Notes under the pieces: generated by a model | What the model was told of the DNA's origin: nothing | Database searches by the model: none | Seen by the model: only the letters and a program-made list of their open reading frames with translations | Origin: an uncultured Lachnospiraceae bacterium | Lineage (GTDB): Bacteria; Bacillota; Clostridia; Lachnospirales; Lachnospiraceae | Direction of reading: 5' to 3' | DNA: 47,243 bases | Assembly: GCA_910579805.1 (NCBI GenBank) | Contig: CAJTWM010000031.1 | Span: 1 to 47,243, forward strand | Shown: positions 40,607-47,243 of the stretch, piece by piece | How positions within the stretch are numbered: position 1 is the stretch's first letter | How the letters are laid out: every line of letters starts with the position of its first letter | Translations under genes and position numbers: made by a program

Positions 40607-42694
40607 TTATCTCGCAATTTCTTTCTTTTCGCCGGGCATATCCATGACGTTTCCGCATTCTTCGTTATGGCATACTAATTTATTACCTTTTTCCAGCATG
40701 ATACCGCCGCATTCCGGGCAGGCATATACGGAAGGCTTCTGCCATACCATGAAATCACACTCCGGATTCCCGATGCAGCCGTAATATTTACGTCCCTTTT
40801 TTGTCTTTTTTAACACAATATCCTTTCCGCATTTCGGACAGGCCACGCCAATCTTTTCAAAATAAGGCTTTGTGTTTTTGCACTCCGGAAACGCAGGACA
40901 GGCGAGAAATCTGCCGTGGGGACCATATTTGATCACCATATGCCTGCCGCACTGCTCACAGATCTCATCCGAAACTTCGTCGGCAATCGTAACCTGCTCC
41001 AATTCTTTCTCCGCAATCAGGACCGCTTCATCCAGATCCGGATAAAAATTGGAAACCACGCTCTTCCATTTCACGCTGCCTTCCTCTACGCCGTCTAAAA
41101 GCGCCTCCAGATTGGCAGTGAAATTTACGTCCACGATCGCAGGAAAAGCTTCTTTCATCATGGCGTTTACCACTTCTCCAAGTTCCGTCACATAAAGATT
41201 TTTGTTTTCCTTTGTAATATATCTTCTGGCCAAAATGGTAGTGATCGTTGGCGCATAAGTACTGGGACGTCCGATGCCGAGTTCCTCCAGTGCTTTTACC
41301 AGCGAAGCCTCCGTATAATGTGCAGGGGGCTGGGTGAAATGCTGTTTCGGCAAAAATTCTTTCCATTCCAGTTTTGTAGAAGCGTCAATGTCTTTTAAAA
41401 GCGTATTGCTCTCCTCTTTTTCCTCTTCCTGCGTATAAACGCTCATAAAACCTTCAAAAGTGATCTTGGACGCCGCTACGGTAAATCTCTGTTCGTTGGC
41501 GTCTATTTTTACGGAAGTGGTTTCATAGACTGCCGCCGTCATACGGCTCGCCGTAAAGCGCTTCCATATAAGCTGATAAAGCCTGAACTGGTCTCTGGAC
41601 AAAGATTCTTTGATGGCTGCCGGCGTCCTTGCGATATCCGTAGGCCGGATGGCTTCATGGGCGTCCTGTATTTTCTGATTTGTCTTTTTATCGACTGCCT
41701 TGGACGCCGCATATTCGTCCCCAAAGTTCCGTCCGATATATTCTCTTGCCGCATGCTCCGCTTCTTCCGAGATACGGGTCGAATCCGTACGCAGATAGGT
41801 AATGATGCCGACCGTTCCCTGACCTTTGATATCCACACCTTCGTATAGCTGCTGCGCCAGCCGCATCGTTTTCTGGGTAGAAAAATTCAGGACCTTGCTG
41901 GCTTCCTGCTGCAACGTGGATGTGGTAAAAGGAAGAGGCGGCTTTTTCGTCCTCTCTCCTTTTTTCACATCCGTCACTTTATATTCGGCATCCTTTAAAC
42001 TGTCCAGCAGTTTATCCATCTGCTCTTTGGACGCAATCGTTATTTTTTCCCTGACTGTTCCGTAATACTTCGCCGTCAACGGCTTTTTCTCGCCCGGAAC
42101 GGAAAATTCCGCTTCTAAAGACCAGTATTCTTCCGGAATAAACGCGTTGATTTCTTCTTCCCTGTCACAAATGATACGCAGAGCCACGGACTGCACTCTT
42201 CCGGCGCTCAGTCCTCTTTTCACCTTTGCCCACAATAACGGCGAGATCCGGTAACCTACCATGCGGTCCAGCATCCGTCTGGCCTGCTGGGCGTCCACCA
42301 GATCCATATTCAGCTCTCTGGCGTTCTTTAGCGATTCTTTCACCGCGCTTTTTGTAATTTCATTAAACGTAATGCGGTAGACCTTTTTATCTTTCAGCTT
42401 AAGCGCCTCCATAAGATGCCATGAAATAGCTTCTCCCTCACGGTCGGGGTCGGTAGCCAGATAAATTTTTTCCGCTTTTTTCACTTCTTTCCTGAGATTT
42501 GCTAAAATATCCCCTTTTCCCCGGATCGTAATATACTTCGGTTCGTAATCATGTTCCACGTCGATTCCCATTTGGCTTTTAGGCAGATCCCGTACATGCC
42601 CGTTGCTGGCCGCCACCTGATAATTCGATCCCAAAAATTTTTGAATTGTTTTTACTTTTGCCGGTGATTCCACAATCACAAGATACTTTGCCAT
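40607..42694 (-). CDS. topA: DNA topoisomerase I
   Basis: Type IA topoisomerase that relaxes negative supercoils. The TOPRIM domain starts YLVIVESPAKVKTIQKFLG and has TDPDREGEAISWHLM. The active-site tyrosine lies in GIITYLRTDSTRIS. The C-terminus holds three four-Cys zinc ribbons (CEQCGRHM, CPKCGKDI and CPECGGIM starts). About 695 residues. ATG at 42694 follows a GGGG site at eight bases; an earlier in-frame ATG at 42700 is less likely. Upstream neighbour of codY, as in a shortened Bacillus order. Confidence 0.97.
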   Translation of the reverse strand: MAKYLVIVESPAKVKTIQKFLGSNYQVAASNGHVRDLPKSQMGIDVEHDYEPKYITIRGKGDILANLRKEVKKAEKIYLATDPDREGEAISWHLMEALKLKDKKVYRITFNEITKSAVKESLKNARELNMDLVDAQQARRMLDRMVGYRISPLLWAKVKRGLSAGRVQSVALRIICDREEEINAFIPEEYWSLEAEFSVPGEKKPLTAKYYGTVREKITIASKEQMDKLLDSLKDAEYKVTDVKKGERTKKPPLPFTTSTLQQEASKVLNFSTQKTMRLAQQLYEGVDIKGQGTVGIITYLRTDSTRISEEAEHAAREYIGRNFGDEYAASKAVDKKTNQKIQDAHEAIRPTDIARTPAAIKESLSRDQFRLYQLIWKRFTASRMTAAVYETTSVKIDANEQRFTVAASKITFEGFMSVYTQEEEKEESNTLLKDIDASTKLEWKEFLPKQHFTQPPAHYTEASLVKALEELGIGRPSTYAPTITTILARRYITKENKNLYVTELGEVVNAMMKEAFPAIVDVNFTANLEALLDGVEEGSVKWKSVVSNFYPDLDEAVLIAEKELEQVTIADEVSDEICEQCGRHMVIKYGPHGRFLACPAFPECKNTKPYFEKIGVACPKCGKDIVLKKTKKGRKYYGCIGNPECDFMVWQKPSVYACPECGGIMLEKGNKLVCHNEECGNVMDMPGEKKEIAR

Positions 42695-42797
42695 ACACAT
42701 TTCCCCTATTCGTATTAAGCTGTTTATTCGGACATATTTCTTTGATTTATATCCTTTTCTATATCCGATTCCCTAAAATAAATAACAATCGTGAACC

Positions 42798-42826
42798 ACT
42801 ATACACCATTCTTTCCAACATGGCAA
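42798..42826 (-). promoter_or_regulatory. Sigma-A-type promoter of topA
   Basis: On the minus strand TTGCCA (42826-42821) is followed after exactly 17 bases by TATAGT (42803-42798), each a 5 of 6 match to consensus. It is about 100 bases upstream of topA, leaving a leader of about 95 bases. Confidence 0.7.
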
Positions 42827-42869
42827 GTAAAAGTAAAAAAAGAATTTTTTAAGAACCGCAATTTCGCTT

Positions 42870-42897
42870 AAAAAAAGGGCAGCAATTAAAAATTGCT
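42870..42897 (-). terminator. Weak terminator after the small coiled-coil gene
   Basis: AGCAATT (42881-42887) and AATTGCT (42891-42897) form a short A/T-rich stem. On the minus strand it is followed by GCCC and a run of seven T. The stem overlaps the stop codon of the 72-residue gene. Low stem stability keeps confidence moderate. Confidence 0.45.
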
Positions 42898-43114
42898 AAC
42901 CCACGCTTTGTAAGATCAGGTCCTTCACGGAATCGATGTCAAGCCCGTTTTCCGAAATAAGGTCGTTCAGGGAAGACAGCTCCTTCAGCCTTCTTTCCTC
43001 CATCATCTCATTCAGTTCCTCTTTTTCTTTTTGGATCCGCACTTCTAAAGCTTCAATTATCTCTTCTTTCGCCGCGATCTTTTCTTCTATTGTTTTTCTT
43101 TGTCCTCTCGCCAT
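42896..43114 (-). CDS. Small coiled-coil protein of unknown function
   Basis: 72 residues, starting MARGQRKTIEEKIAAKEEII. A Lys/Glu-rich helix with heptad-like spacing covers most of it (about residues 8-50). A short C-terminal segment reads DIDSVKDLILQSVG. The ATG at 43114 follows GGAGGAAG. Small proteins of this form are frequent in Lachnospiraceae and sometimes mislabelled FliJ; nothing here supports an export role, particularly since a true fliJ exists. It follows the AI-2E-family gene by 40 bases. Confidence 0.6.
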   Translation of the reverse strand: MARGQRKTIEEKIAAKEEIIEALEVRIQKEKEELNEMMEERRLKELSSLNDLISENGLDIDSVKDLILQSVG

Positions 43115-43154
43115 TTTCTTCCTCCTTCCCAAATATTACAACTGTCTTTATCAC

Positions 43155-44237
43155 TTATACAGTAGTATATGGACAAGAGAAAGATTTTATTCCGTTTTTT
43201 TCAAAGTTAACGGCAATGACCGCCATTACCGGAAAGCAAAACATACCTATGATGCCGAAAGTTTTCAGTCCTACATACATGGAGATCAAAGCTGCCAAAG
43301 GATGCAGGCCGATCTGCCTGCCGACGATCTTGGGCTCCACGATATTTCTAATAACCGTTACCGTCGTCTCCAAAACAAGCATCTCTATTGCCAGTGCCGT
43401 ATCCCCCATCACAAACAGGATGAGCGCCCAGGGAACTAAAATGCCTCCGGTTCCAAGAGCCGGCAAAATGTCAAACAACGCAATGGCAAACGCACACAAA
43501 AATGCGTAAGGGATACCTATGATTAAAAACCCGACGCTCAACTCCGTAAAAGTGAGCAGAAACAGGATCGAATAAGATTTTAAAAAAAGAAACAGGATGT
43601 TTTTTATATAATTCCCCCCGTTTTTTACAAGTTCCTGCTTTTCTTCAGGAATCAGTTTCTTAAAAAAAGCGATGATCCTGTCAAAATCCGCCGCCATAAA
43701 AAAAGTCGCTACTATGGTGATCACGATTTTGATCACAAACCCCGGAAACGCCACCGCTTCCGTGGAGATCCATTCTACCGCTTTCACGGAAAACTCCGAG
43801 ATATATTTTCCCATTCCTTGTGAAATAGTCTGAAAATCGCTCTCTATCTTTTGGGACATACATGCGTCCAAAGGCGCAGCCGCCGTTTCCAAATGATTTA
43901 CCAGCTTTTCCAATGCCGGTACGATTCTCTCGCTGTAAATGACCGGCGCCGAGGCGATGATATTTCCCGCCCCTTCTAATAGTTTGAGCCCCGCAAAAGT
44001 AACCGACAGAAAAAACGCCGTATAAAAACTTCCGCATAAAAGTACCGCAAAAGCTTTTTTTCTTTTTAAAGATACCCCGCCCCACTTCCTTACCGGTAAC
44101 TGTATCAGAGCCGCCAAAATAAATGCCACAATGAAAGGCGCCGTTACAGGTAATATATATTTATATATCCCTATCGCTATGCTTCCGATTATGGCATAAA
44201 AAATAACATTCGTTATAAATTTTTTTCTTTTTTCCAT
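43155..44237 (-). CDS. AI-2E/PerM family membrane transporter
   Basis: About 360 residues with roughly eight membrane segments (starting FITNVIFYAIIGSIAIGIYK). The AI-2E transporter-family core is at the C-terminal half: GIPYAFLCAFAIALFDILPA, LGTGGILVPWALILFVMGD and VEPKIVGRQIGLHPLAALIS. This is the YtvI-like subgroup of Firmicutes. Substrates of this family vary (autoinducer 2, Na+/H+ exchange), so no substrate is assigned. The start at 44237 has AGGAATGGC upstream; 44252 is an alternative. Confidence 0.8.
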   Translation of the reverse strand: MEKRKKFITNVIFYAIIGSIAIGIYKYILPVTAPFIVAFILAALIQLPVRKWGGVSLKRKKAFAVLLCGSFYTAFFLSVTFAGLKLLEGAGNIIASAPVIYSERIVPALEKLVNHLETAAAPLDACMSQKIESDFQTISQGMGKYISEFSVKAVEWISTEAVAFPGFVIKIVITIVATFFMAADFDRIIAFFKKLIPEEKQELVKNGGNYIKNILFLFLKSYSILFLLTFTELSVGFLIIGIPYAFLCAFAIALFDILPALGTGGILVPWALILFVMGDTALAIEMLVLETTVTVIRNIVEPKIVGRQIGLHPLAALISMYVGLKTFGIIGMFCFPVMAVIAVNFEKNGIKSFSCPYTTV

Positions 44238-44375
44238 GCCATTCCTTTCCATACCCCATGTTATCTTATGTGACTGCTGCTTAAGGATATTCTTTCCGAA
44301 ACGGCATAAAATTAACACACGGCGGCGCTCGCATTTTTTTCCAAAAAAGACAAGACTGAAGCTCTCTCCGGTATG

Positions 44376-44969
44376 TCAATAGCAGAATGAGATCAAAAAA
44401 GGAACCAGCGCAGAACAGATCACACCGTTCAATACGGATAACAGCACCGTTTCTTCATCCGTATATTTGATCATCATAGGAAGGGTGGTATCTTCGCTGG
44501 TCGCTCCCGCCACTGCAATGCAGCTATAGTAATTAAACCGCTTGGATAAAAACGGAATGCTAAAAAAAGAAAACAATTCCCTTAACAGGTTGCTCAAAAA
44601 GGCAATGCTGCCAAGCTGTTCGCCCGCCAAATTTCCTATGGTGATCCCGGCCAGACTGTACCACCCCAGACCGCTCGCTACGGAGACGCCCTGATTGACG
44701 GGATAGCCGCTGATCAGGCCGCAGACGGCGCCGCCCAGTACCGACGCCGTTACGACCGCTGCCGGAATCATTAATATTTTAAAATGATAGGTTTTTATGT
44801 TCTGCAATATTCCTCTTTTTAATCCGATACTGATCCCTACCGAAAACATTAAAATGCTTAAGATCAGATCGGTATGGGAGCAGATCATCGAAACGAAAAC
44901 ATTCTCCATACCGGACGCTCCGTAGATCATGCCAAGGATCAACGCCGTAATCGCCAAAACCGCCATCAT
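44376..44969 (-). CDS. LysO-family lysine exporter, C-terminal core subunit
   Basis: LysO (YbjE) exports lysine and its toxic analogues. This 197-residue protein has about six membrane segments and the family blocks GYPVNQGVSVASGLGWYSLA, GEQLGSIAFLSNLLRELFSF and AVAGATSEDTTLPMMIKYT. The protein corresponds to the C-terminal two-thirds of Escherichia coli LysO. The start overlaps the stop of the upstream gene by four bases (ATGA type), so the two halves are translationally coupled. Confidence 0.8.
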   Translation of the reverse strand: MMAVLAITALILGMIYGASGMENVFVSMICSHTDLILSILMFSVGISIGLKRGILQNIKTYHFKILMIPAAVVTASVLGGAVCGLISGYPVNQGVSVASGLGWYSLAGITIGNLAGEQLGSIAFLSNLLRELFSFFSIPFLSKRFNYYSCIAVAGATSEDTTLPMMIKYTDEETVLLSVLNGVICSALVPFLISFCY

Positions 44970-45355
44970 ATGCTCTCCGCCTCCTCTAAAAAATCATCTT
45001 TTTCGGTTAACGGTTCTTCCGGTCCCGGCTTTTCCGTTACCCGTTTTTCCGCTTTTGTCTCTCCGATACCCGGCTCTTCCTTTTTCGCCTTTTTCTTTTT
45101 CATAAACCGTTCTGTCAGAAAAAAGGTGAGAAACAGCGACAATCCTGTCGGAATGATAAAAAATAAGAAGCTTTGAAATCCCAGCGAAGCAAGATCGCCA
45201 AAGAAATTTTCTCTCTTTCCCAGCATGACTCCCATGGAAAAGATCAGCAGGGTCGTACAGACTACCTGCAGCGCCTCGTTTTTGCTTTTGTATTTTTGTG
45301 GGAACAGGAAACGTCCGACAACGATTCCTATACACATGATTCCTATGATCAACAT
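44966..45355 (-). CDS. LysO-family lysine exporter, N-terminal subunit
   Basis: 129 residues with three hydrophobic segments (LIIGIMCIGIVVGRFLF, VVCTTLLIFSMGVMLG and LFFIIPTGLSLFLTFFL). A charged cytoplasmic tail of about 40 residues follows (KKKKAKKEEPGIGETKAEKR). The membrane part corresponds to the N-terminal third of full-length LysO. Encoding as two adjacent genes is common in Clostridia rather than a frameshift: the tail is long and a separate start overlaps the stop. The ATG at 45355 follows AAGGAAAG. Confidence 0.75.
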   Translation of the reverse strand: MLIIGIMCIGIVVGRFLFPQKYKSKNEALQVVCTTLLIFSMGVMLGKRENFFGDLASLGFQSFLFFIIPTGLSLFLTFFLTERFMKKKKAKKEEPGIGETKAEKRVTEKPGPEEPLTEKDDFLEEAESI

Positions 45356-45368
45356 AACTATTCTTTCC

Positions 45369-45428
45369 TTATATTAATATATCCATATTGGCAAATAGAT
45401 CCTTTTTCAGTAATCGTTTAGCTGTCAA
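45369..45428 (-). CDS. Possible 19-codon leader ORF upstream of the lysine exporter
   Basis: TTG at 45428 opens a 19-codon frame reading (M)TAKRLLKKDLFANMDILI that ends 13 bases before the LysO start. A strong AGGAGGAG precedes it, but only by about two bases, closer than normal. It contains three lysines and one arginine early on. A lysine-responsive leader is conceivable; chance is equally likely. No known lysine riboswitch motif was recognised. Confidence 0.2.
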   Translation of the reverse strand: MTAKRLLKKDLFANMDILI

Positions 45429-45570
45429 CTCCTCCTAAATTTATATCATACATTTCCTATTGCTACAAGCGGTTTCCCTAAATCTCTTCCTTTTACCTTG
45501 TTTTCCGCTATCTTCTTAACCCTTTTTGTTATCTGTTCCCCGGCTATCCGCACTTTCATGGCTAATGGAT

Positions 45571-45590
45571 CTAGTGTCTTGTCCCGTTTG
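45571..45590 (+). repeat. Solo copy of the element A end
   Basis: The sequence CTAGTGTCTTGTCCCGTT matches CTAGTGTTTTGTCTCGTT at the right end of the 20017-20178 element (minus strand, including the fliQ stop region) at 16 of 18 positions. Its complementary partner was not found nearby. It lies 26 bases beyond the stop of the broken M3 peptidase gene, which suggests a remnant of an insertion that helped disrupt this locus. Confidence 0.4.
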
Positions 45591-45615
45591 TTCTGCATTT
45601 AATGTGGTGCAAGAT

Positions 45616-46273
45616 TTATAAAAGACTGTACAGCTCATCCACGACGGGCTGGCAGACAATTTCCAGTGTGTTTCCGGTAAACGGATTGGACAAATGGGCG
45701 GTTGCAGGCGGATAACCAAAAGCGATCCCTTTTGCTTTTATATCTGCCACTACAGGTGTAATATATTTTTTAACATTGCTGCGAAAATCTGCAAGCTCTT
45801 TTGTTCCGTATTCCTCTCGTCTCTGAATGTGGTATCCAAGGTCGACATAGCTGTTATAGCCAAGACTGTCCGCAAGTTCGCAGCGAATCTCTATCAACTT
45901 TCGGAACCCTTGGTACAGCGTTTCCTCATCACATCTGTCCTTTGCCATCCATTTTCTGTATTGCAGCTTCCTCCGGCTGCAGCCTTATACTGTCAGCATT
46001 TTCCGCCGCCCTGTGTTGGTCAATATGCTCAAAAATCCGTTTTCCAAATTCTTTTTCCAGTTCCTCACGGTATCCGGAAACCGCCGCTATCCTGTTACAC
46101 TCATCGCGCAGCGCATACACGCAGGGCTCCTCCCTGTCCTGTATTTCAACTTCCTCCAGACTATATTCATAATCTATACCACACAGATGGCGTATGTAAA
46201 TAATTTCTTCCTGAAATACCATATATTCTATTTCTTTTTTTACATCCAGCCGCGCGTCGCGGAACCTCTCCAT
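45616..46273 (-). pseudogene. Remnant of an M3-family oligoendopeptidase
   Basis: Two overlapping frames encode pieces of the non-catalytic N-terminal domain of a PepF-like M3 peptidase. Frame one (46273-45929) has EELEKEFGKRIFEHIDQ, matching the ELE-x-x-G-K-x-L/I-F segment. Frame two (45948-45616) has TLYQGFRKLIEIRCELADSL, YNSYVDLGYHIQRREEYG and FRSNVKKYITPVVADIKAKG, matching the next conserved segment. Between them roughly 40 residues expected in the family are missing and the frame changes. The catalytic HExxH domain is absent altogether. The gene is clearly non-functional. Confidence 0.65.
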
Positions 46274-46351
46274 TGTCCAGATATGCTACGATCGATCTCC
46301 TTGTCATCCATTACCAAAAATTTTAATATTTTAATTCTGCTTTGCAGTATA

Positions 46352-46672
46352 TTAAAGTTCATACCTCATAATGATATTATTAAAATATTTTTTAAACCCT
46401 AATCCCTTATACAAATGTACACTGTTGCCACATGCGCTAAGCGTTACTGTTTCTGCGCCGTTATTTAACAATTCCTCTATTGCATAGGATGACAACAGCG
46501 CTGCCGCTTTCCTTCTTCGATATTGTTCCAGCGTCGCTACAAACTCTAATGAAGCAGTGTTTCCATTTTGAATCGTTGCACACGTCGAAACAGCGACACC
46601 ATCAATCTCAGCTATGTAGATATTGATACCTTCCTCATTCACCCATGTAAAATAATGCTCCGCATCGATCAT
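46352..46672 (-). pseudogene. Truncated GNAT-family N-acetyltransferase
   Basis: 106 residues matching the C-terminal two-thirds of a GNAT acetyltransferase: IYIAEIDGVAVSTCATI strand pair, LEFVATLEQYRRRKAAALLS (acetyl-CoA motif A) and VTLSACGNSVHLYKGLGFKK (motif B). The N-terminal strand and helix are missing. The acetyl-CoA loop reads RRRKAA where RRxGxG/A is expected, so the first glycine is lost. It abuts the tail of the frameshifted gene upstream, giving an impression of joined fragments. It may be a decayed gene, although the frame itself is open. Confidence 0.55.
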
Positions 46673-47243
46673 ATCAACTGGTTATATTGATTTGTAAAGT
46701 TTTCGATATATTTATTCTCAAGCACTGCATAATCTGTAACATGTCCGTCCTTCTCTGCGTATATACAAATCTGTCTCACCCAATTTTTTAATGGCTCGCC
46801 CCATTGTAAATTCACGTGAAATGTGCAAATCATACTTACTATTCAGACTTCCTGCAATAGCATCTTGGATATCTGCAGTAATTTCCACTTCATCTCGATT
46901 TTCAAAATGGACAATACGTTTCTGGAAACGTTTAATCACAGATATCAATTCCATTACAATATTCTCGGACAATGAATTACACAAACCTCTATTTTTCTCG
47001 CTCTGCGTCTCCAAATATCTATCCCGCAAATCACATTCCATTAAATCAATGTAATCATCAAGATTATCATGTTGAAAGAACATTTCTAGCAACTTCGGAT
47101 TTCTAAAATATAACATAACCATACTACTCAATTGTTCTGGTAAAAAATCATGATCTTGAAAACAAATATAATAGTATTCTTCAAAATACTGTATCAATTT
47201 TAAACTATTCTTTCCATCATCATTATTTAAATCTCTTTTAAGC
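46669..47243 (-). pseudogene. Frameshifted PDDEXK-like nuclease-domain protein, 5' end outside window
   Basis: The frame is open to the window edge (LKRDLNNDDGKNSLKLIQYF in front of the first TTG), so the true start is beyond 47243. The C-terminal part reads EITADIQDAIAGSLNSKYD, ISREFTMGRAIKKLGETDLY, and then runs off frame into RREGRTCYRLCSA and a stop at 46718. Shifting frame at a TATATA tract near 46765 restores AEKDGHVTDYAVLENKYIEN with FTNQYNQLI, ending at 46669. GETD followed by LENK gives the D...E-x-K layout of PDDEXK nucleases. Function is inferred; I do not recognise the full family. Confidence 0.55.

Noticed and set aside
42896..43114. Second FliJ
   Set aside because: It is a short generic coiled coil far from fliI, and a proper fliJ already follows fliI; there is no specific evidence for export function.
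45356..45615. Lysine riboswitch upstream of the LysO genes
   Set aside because: The conserved AGAGGUGC core and accompanying arms were not found in the 260 bases before the gene.

Overview
The window looks like the chromosome of a motile, low-to-mid-GC member of the Clostridia, most likely a Lachnospiraceae species. Evidence: the flagellar/chemotaxis gene order is the Firmicutes fla/che type, with FliY, CheC, CheD and CodY. The small accessory genes are of clostridial type, and the genes carry strong GGAGG ribosome binding sites. Genus and species cannot be settled from the sequence alone. Essentially every gene is on the minus strand, so transcription runs from high to low coordinates.

Layout in transcription order. 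(a) 47243-45616: a degraded stretch with a frameshifted nuclease-like gene cut by the window edge, a truncated GNAT acetyltransferase and a broken M3 oligoendopeptidase. (b) 45428-42896: a two-gene LysO-type lysine exporter, an AI-2E/PerM-family membrane protein and a 72-residue coiled-coil protein. (c) 42826-39593: topA and codY, each with a recognisable sigma-A-type promoter; codY ends in a strong terminator. (d) 39514-2436: one roughly 37-kb fla/che gene train with a promoter in front of flgB. Its order is flgB flgC fliE fliF fliG fliH fliI fliJ, a motE/ylxF-like gene, fliK flgD, a TIGR02530-type gene, flgE, (terminator), flbD motA motB fliL fliM fliY cheY fliO fliP fliQ, (inserted palindromic elements), fliR flhB flhA flhF flhG, a PilZ gene, cheB cheA cheW cheC cheD, a 94-residue membrane protein, sigma-28, fapA, (inserted multi-hairpin element), a 104-residue protein, a DUF6115/SwrB-like gene and an MltG-like gene, then a terminator. 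(e) 2449-511: rpsB-tsf with its own promoter, whose -35 lies inside the fla/che terminator, and its own terminator. (f) 510-1: no recognisable gene.

How it works together: the operon encodes the rod, MS ring, C ring, export gate and ATPase, hook and hook-length control, stator, and a CheA/W/B/Y pathway with CheC/CheD/FliY adaptation and dephosphorylation. It also encodes a c-di-GMP brake and the sigma factor for late flagellar genes. No filament, hook-associated, CheR or receptor gene is in the window. Flanking synteny (topA-codY-flgB upstream, swrB-like-rpsB-tsf downstream) matches Bacillus subtilis, minus trmFO-xerC-clpQ-clpY. Candidate CodY boxes lie upstream of both codY and flgB, suggesting nutritional control of the whole operon.

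The least explained content is intergenic. There is a dense multi-branched hairpin cluster at 4983-5347. Two adjacent palindromic elements split fliQ from fliR: one has 20-bp inverted ends, the other has a possible pseudoknot. A partial copy of one inverted end recurs at 45571, about 25 kb away, next to the decayed genes.
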